Source of the DNA: Paracoccaceae bacterium
GTDB lineage: Bacteria > Pseudomonadota > Alphaproteobacteria > Rhodobacterales > Rhodobacteraceae
Direction of reading: 5' to 3'
DNA: 54,410 bases
Assembly: GCA_007128135.1 (NCBI GenBank)
Contig: SKYA01000073.1
Span: 1 to 54,410 of the forward strand
Both the position numbers and the translations under genes were made by a program. Below the pieces are notes generated by a model, which was given only the letters and a program-made list of their open reading frames with translations, made no database searches and was not told the DNA's origin. Below are positions 51,146-54,410 of this stretch, in pieces. Each line of letters opens with the position of its first letter. The first letter of the stretch is position 1.

Positions 51146-53239
51146 ATGACCGACTGGGACCCGTCCAAACCCATCCTTGAAATCGAGAACCTCTCGATCT
51201 CCTTCTTCACCCGCCTGCGCGAAATTCCCGCCGTGATGGATTTTTCCTGCACCGTCATGCCTGGCGAGGCGATGGGGCTGGTTGGGGAATCCGGTTGCGG
51301 GAAATCCACGGTCGCGCTGGGCGTCATGCAGGATCTTGGTGTCAACGGTCGCGTCGTGGACGGGACCATCAAGTTCAAGGGGCGCGACCTGAACGCGATG
51401 AGTGCTTCGGAGCTTTCGAAAATACGCGGCTCCGAGATTGCCATGATCTATCAGGAACCCATGGCCAGCCTCAACCCGGCCATGAAGATCGGGCGGCAGT
51501 TGATGGAAGTCCCGATGATCCATCAGAACATGGGCGCCGACAAGGCGCGCGCCCGTGCGCGCCAGCTTGTCGCCGACGTGCGTCTGCCCGACCCCGACCG
51601 CATCCTTGATGCCTATCCGCACCAGCTTTCGGGTGGTCAGCAACAGCGTATCGTCATTGCAATGGCGCTGATGGCGAATCCCGCACTTCTCATCCTGGAC
51701 GAGCCGACCACAGCGCTCGATGTGACCGTCGAGGCCGGCATCGTCGATCTGGTCAAGGAACTGGGCCGGAAATACGGCACTTCGATGCTGTTCATATCCC
51801 ACAATCTCGGTCTGGTGATGGAGGTCTGCAACCGGCTCTGCGTCATGTATTCGGGCGAGGCGGTCGAGACCGGCAATATCCGCGACGTGTTCAACAAGAT
51901 GCGCCACCCCTACACGCAGGCGTTGTTCCGCGCGATCCCGCTGCCCTCGGCCAGCAAGACGTCCCGCCCCTTGCGCGCCATTCCCGGCAATTTTCCCCTG
52001 CCACATGAGCGGCCGCCGGGCTGCAATTTCGGGCCGCGTTGCGACTATTTCCAGAAGGGGCTGTGTGACGCGAAAGACGTTCCCATGGCCACCATCGGAG
52101 GTGATGACCGCCACGACAGCCGCTGCATGCGCATCGACGAGATCGACTGGGATGCCGCCTGGAGCGCCTCGGAAGAGACCGAGCCCACCCCGATCGGCGA
52201 TGTGGTCCTGAAAATGGACGATGTGCGCAAGTATTACGAGGTTGCGGCCTCGGCGCTGTTCTCGGGGGGTGAGACCAAGGTCGTCAAGGCCAACGAGACT
52301 CTCAGTTTCGACGCCCGCGAGGGCGAGACTCTTGCCATCGTTGGCGAGTCTGGTTGCGGCAAGTCCACCTTCGCCAAGGTGCTGATGGGGCTGGAGACAG
52401 CCTCGGGCGGCAAGATCATGCTCTTTGACGAGAATGTACAATCCACACCCATCCAGCAGCGCAACACCGACACGGTATCCTCCTTGCAGATGGTGTTCCA
52501 GAACCCCTTCGACACGCTCAACCCCTCGATGACAGTGGGTGCCCAGATCATCCGCGCGCTCGAGATATTCAAGGTGGGCAAGACCCCTGCCGAACGGCAC
52601 CGGCGAATGCTGGAACTTCTCGATCTGGTCAAGCTGCCGCGCGAGTTCGCAGACCGGATGCCGCGTCAGCTTTCCGGTGGGCAGAAGCAGCGCGTGGGGA
52701 TCGCGCGCGCCTTTGCGGGGGACGCCAAGGTGGTCGTCGCCGATGAGCCGGTCTCGGCGCTCGATGTTTCCGTTCAGGCGGCCGTGACCCAGCTTTTGAT
52801 GGATATTCAGCGCAAGAATGGCACCACTCTGCTGTTCATAAGCCATGACCTGTCGATCGTGCGTTATCTGTCGGACCGGGTGATGGTGATGTATCTGGGT
52901 CATGTGGTTGAACTGGGCACCACCGACCAGGTATTTGCCCCCCCCTACCACCCCTACACCGAGGCGCTTCTCTCTGCCGTGCCCGTCGCTGACACGACTG
53001 TCCAGAAAAAGCGCATCGTGCTCGAAGGTGACATACCTTCGGCCATGAATCCGCCTCCGGGCTGCCCCTTCCAGACCCGCTGCCGCTGGAAATCCGACGT
53101 GCCGGGGGGCTTGTGCGAGAAAGAGGTGCCACCGATGCGGAAACTGGCGGACGGGCACCAGATCAAGTGTCATCTGGCGGACGATATACTGGCGCGGATG
53201 GAGCCGGTGTTCACGCTCAGCACCGAGGCAGCCGAATAG
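51146..53239 (+). CDS. ABC transporter ATPase, DppD-DppF fusion
   Basis: A 697-residue protein with two complete ATPase domains, so one gene serves both DppD and DppF roles. Domain 1: Walker A GESGCGKST (47-55), signature LSGGQQQR, Walker B LLILDEPTTALD. A C-terminal oligopeptide extension follows, with cysteines (PPGCNFGPRCDYF, GLCDA). Domain 2: Walker A GESGCGKST (400-408), LSGGQKQRVGIARAF, VVADEPVSALDVS, and again a Cys-rich tail (PPGCPFQTRCRW). The start at 51146 (MTDWDPSKPILEIENL) follows AGGAG. The system is complete with the receptor and two permeases upstream; soxB-like follows 12 bp after. Confidence 0.93.
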   Translation: MTDWDPSKPILEIENLSISFFTRLREIPAVMDFSCTVMPGEAMGLVGESGCGKSTVALGVMQDLGVNGRVVDGTIKFKGRDLNAMSASELSKIRGSEIAMIYQEPMASLNPAMKIGRQLMEVPMIHQNMGADKARARARQLVADVRLPDPDRILDAYPHQLSGGQQQRIVIAMALMANPALLILDEPTTALDVTVEAGIVDLVKELGRKYGTSMLFISHNLGLVMEVCNRLCVMYSGEAVETGNIRDVFNKMRHPYTQALFRAIPLPSASKTSRPLRAIPGNFPLPHERPPGCNFGPRCDYFQKGLCDAKDVPMATIGGDDRHDSRCMRIDEIDWDAAWSASEETEPTPIGDVVLKMDDVRKYYEVAASALFSGGETKVVKANETLSFDAREGETLAIVGESGCGKSTFAKVLMGLETASGGKIMLFDENVQSTPIQQRNTDTVSSLQMVFQNPFDTLNPSMTVGAQIIRALEIFKVGKTPAERHRRMLELLDLVKLPREFADRMPRQLSGGQKQRVGIARAFAGDAKVVVADEPVSALDVSVQAAVTQLLMDIQRKNGTTLLFISHDLSIVRYLSDRVMVMYLGHVVELGTTDQVFAPPYHPYTEALLSAVPVADTTVQKKRIVLEGDIPSAMNPPPGCPFQTRCRWKSDVPGGLCEKEVPPMRKLADGHQIKCHLADDILARMEPVFTLSTEAAE

Positions 53240-53251
53240 GTTCAGGACGAG

Positions 53252-54410
53252 ATGCGTTTTTCCGGGTTTCGCGTTCTGAAGGAGGGGCTTGCGGGTAATC
53301 GCGGCTGGACGCCTCATTGGCGCAAGCCTGATCCCAAACCTTTCTATGACATGCTCATCATCGGCGGGGGAGGGCACGGCCTGGCCACGGCCCATTACCT
53401 TGCGAAGAACCATGGGATCACGAATATCGCGGTTCTGGAAAAGGGCTATCTGGGCAGCGGCAATATCGGGCGCAACACCACGATCGTGCGCGCGAATTAC
53501 TTTCTGCCCGGCAATTCCGAATTCTACAGCCATTCACTAAGGCTGTGGGAGGGGCTGGAGTCCGATCTGAATTACAACGTGATGCATTCGCAGCGCGGGC
53601 TCATCAACCTGTTCCATTCGGATGGGCAGCGTGATGCCGCTGCGCGGCGCGGCAACATGATGCTGGCGCAGGGTGATGATGCAATCCTGCTGGGCCGCGA
53701 GGAATTGCGCCGGATCCTGCCCTTTCTCGATTACGAGCAGGCGCGCTTTCCCATCTATGGCGGGCTCTATCACAAGCGCGGAGGAACCGCGCGCCATGAT
53801 GCGGTCGCCTGGGGATATGCGCGCGCGGCCGATGCGCGCGGGGTCGATCTGATCGAGAATTGCGAGGTGACGGGCATCTCGGTCGAGGGCGGGCGCGTGA
53901 CGGGCGTCTCCACCACGCGCGGCGAGATCCGCGCGCGCAAGGTGGGGATCGTGACAGCGGGACGCACATCACAGGTCGCCGCCATGGCCGGGCTGCGCCT
54001 GCCCATCGAGAGCCATATCCTGCAAGCCTTTGTCACTGAAGGGCTGAAACCGTGTCTCGATCATGTCGTGACCTTCGGCATGGGGCATTTTTACATCAGC
54101 CAGTCCGACAAGGGCGGGCTGGTCTTTGGCGGTGATCTCGACTTCTACCCGTCCTATGCGGCGCGCGGCAACCTGCCGGGTGCAGAGCAGGTGATGGAGG
54201 CGGGGATGGCGCTGATGCCGATGATCGGGCGGGCGAAGATCCTGCGTTCCTGGGGCGGGATCATGGACATGACGCCGGACGGGTCGCCGATCATCGACCG
54301 CACGCCGATTGAGGGGCTCTATCTGGATGCGGGCTGGTGCTATGGCGGGTTCAAGGCCGTCCCGGCCTCGGGCTGGTGCATGGCGCATCTGATGGCGACC
54401 GACCAGCCCC
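53252..54410 (+). CDS. Sarcosine oxidase beta subunit-like FAD oxidoreductase (3' end cut off)
   Basis: The frame runs open to the window edge; 386 residues are visible of an expected ~416. It has the heterotetrameric sarcosine oxidase beta features: WTPHWRKPDPKPFYDMLIIG, the FAD fold LIIGGGGHGLATAHYLA, SGNIGRNTTIVRANYF, RGGTARHDAVAWGYARAA and the late SWGGIMDMTPDGSPIID with LDAGWCYGGFKAVPASG. The beta subunit holds FAD and covalent FMN; the RHDAVAWG region is where the FMN-binding histidine of the family lies. Sarcosine is oxidised to glycine and a one-carbon unit on tetrahydrofolate. The delta, alpha and gamma subunit genes would be expected just outside the window. Confidence 0.88.
   Translation, partial: MRFSGFRVLKEGLAGNRGWTPHWRKPDPKPFYDMLIIGGGGHGLATAHYLAKNHGITNIAVLEKGYLGSGNIGRNTTIVRANYFLPGNSEFYSHSLRLWEGLESDLNYNVMHSQRGLINLFHSDGQRDAAARRGNMMLAQGDDAILLGREELRRILPFLDYEQARFPIYGGLYHKRGGTARHDAVAWGYARAADARGVDLIENCEVTGISVEGGRVTGVSTTRGEIRARKVGIVTAGRTSQVAAMAGLRLPIESHILQAFVTEGLKPCLDHVVTFGMGHFYISQSDKGGLVFGGDLDFYPSYAARGNLPGAEQVMEAGMALMPMIGRAKILRSWGGIMDMTPDGSPIIDRTPIEGLYLDAGWCYGGFKAVPASGWCMAHLMATDQP

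Noticed and set aside
51068-53533. 821-residue open frame on the minus strand opposite the ABC ATPase gene
   Set aside because: It is an antisense shadow; the plus-strand frame has both Walker A sites and both signature motifs.
1-54410. tRNA or rRNA genes, CRISPR arrays, insertion sequences, phage genes or attachment sites
   Set aside because: I looked for them on both strands by eye and saw none; every longer stretch is accounted for by protein-coding genes.

Overview
The window looks like a chromosomal segment of a Rhodobacterales alphaproteobacterium (Rhodobacteraceae/Roseobacteraceae type). The reasons are the high GC content, dense mostly operonic gene packing with many 4-base ATGA overlaps, and a gene mix typical of that group: TAXI-TRAP transporter, MttB-like methyltransferases, dimethylglycine dehydrogenase and sarcosine oxidase relatives, phaAB, HspQ and nadABC. 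I see no rRNA, tRNA, CRISPR array, insertion sequence or phage gene. No gap between genes reaches 300 bases.

Layout. 1-8.5 kb: end of a CAP-domain protein, trpA (minus), a CopD/HemJ-like membrane protein, ychF, a TAXI receptor with its fused TRAP permease, and a short FtsH. 8.5-17.7 kb: an MttB-family methyltransferase (minus), the nadABC de novo NAD operon, a DUF1007/NicO nickel-cobalt pair, a MATE exporter and an EamA exporter. 17.8-25 kb (minus): a livHMGF branched-chain amino-acid-type ABC transporter without its binding protein, a kynurenine-formamidase-like hydrolase/saccharopine dehydrogenase/fRMsr operon, and a thiolase. 25-31 kb: a STAS/anti-sigma kinase pair, hspQ, phaA-phaB, a DUF465 protein, and the pncA-pncB NAD salvage pair. 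31-37.6 kb: trhO, then a polysaccharide-type cluster (GT2, an unknown protein, a sulfotransferase, a GT32-like enzyme). 37.6-54.4 kb: a probable catabolic island for an N-methylated compound.

That last region is the most interesting part. It holds a second MttB homologue and an XRE regulator, divergent from a tightly coupled operon: a histidine-box membrane oxygenase/desaturase, a PhnD-like binding-fold protein without a signal peptide, a dimethylglycine dehydrogenase-type FAD/GcvT enzyme, a zinc alcohol dehydrogenase, and an enolase-superfamily enzyme with altered active-site positions. A complete Dpp-type ABC importer and a sarcosine oxidase beta-like gene, cut by the window edge, follow. 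Import, oxidative N-demethylation, one-carbon transfer to tetrahydrofolate and side-chain processing could work together here. The substrate cannot be read from sequence alone.

Functional calls rest on recognising motifs and families by eye. Promoter and operator calls are weak unless stated otherwise.
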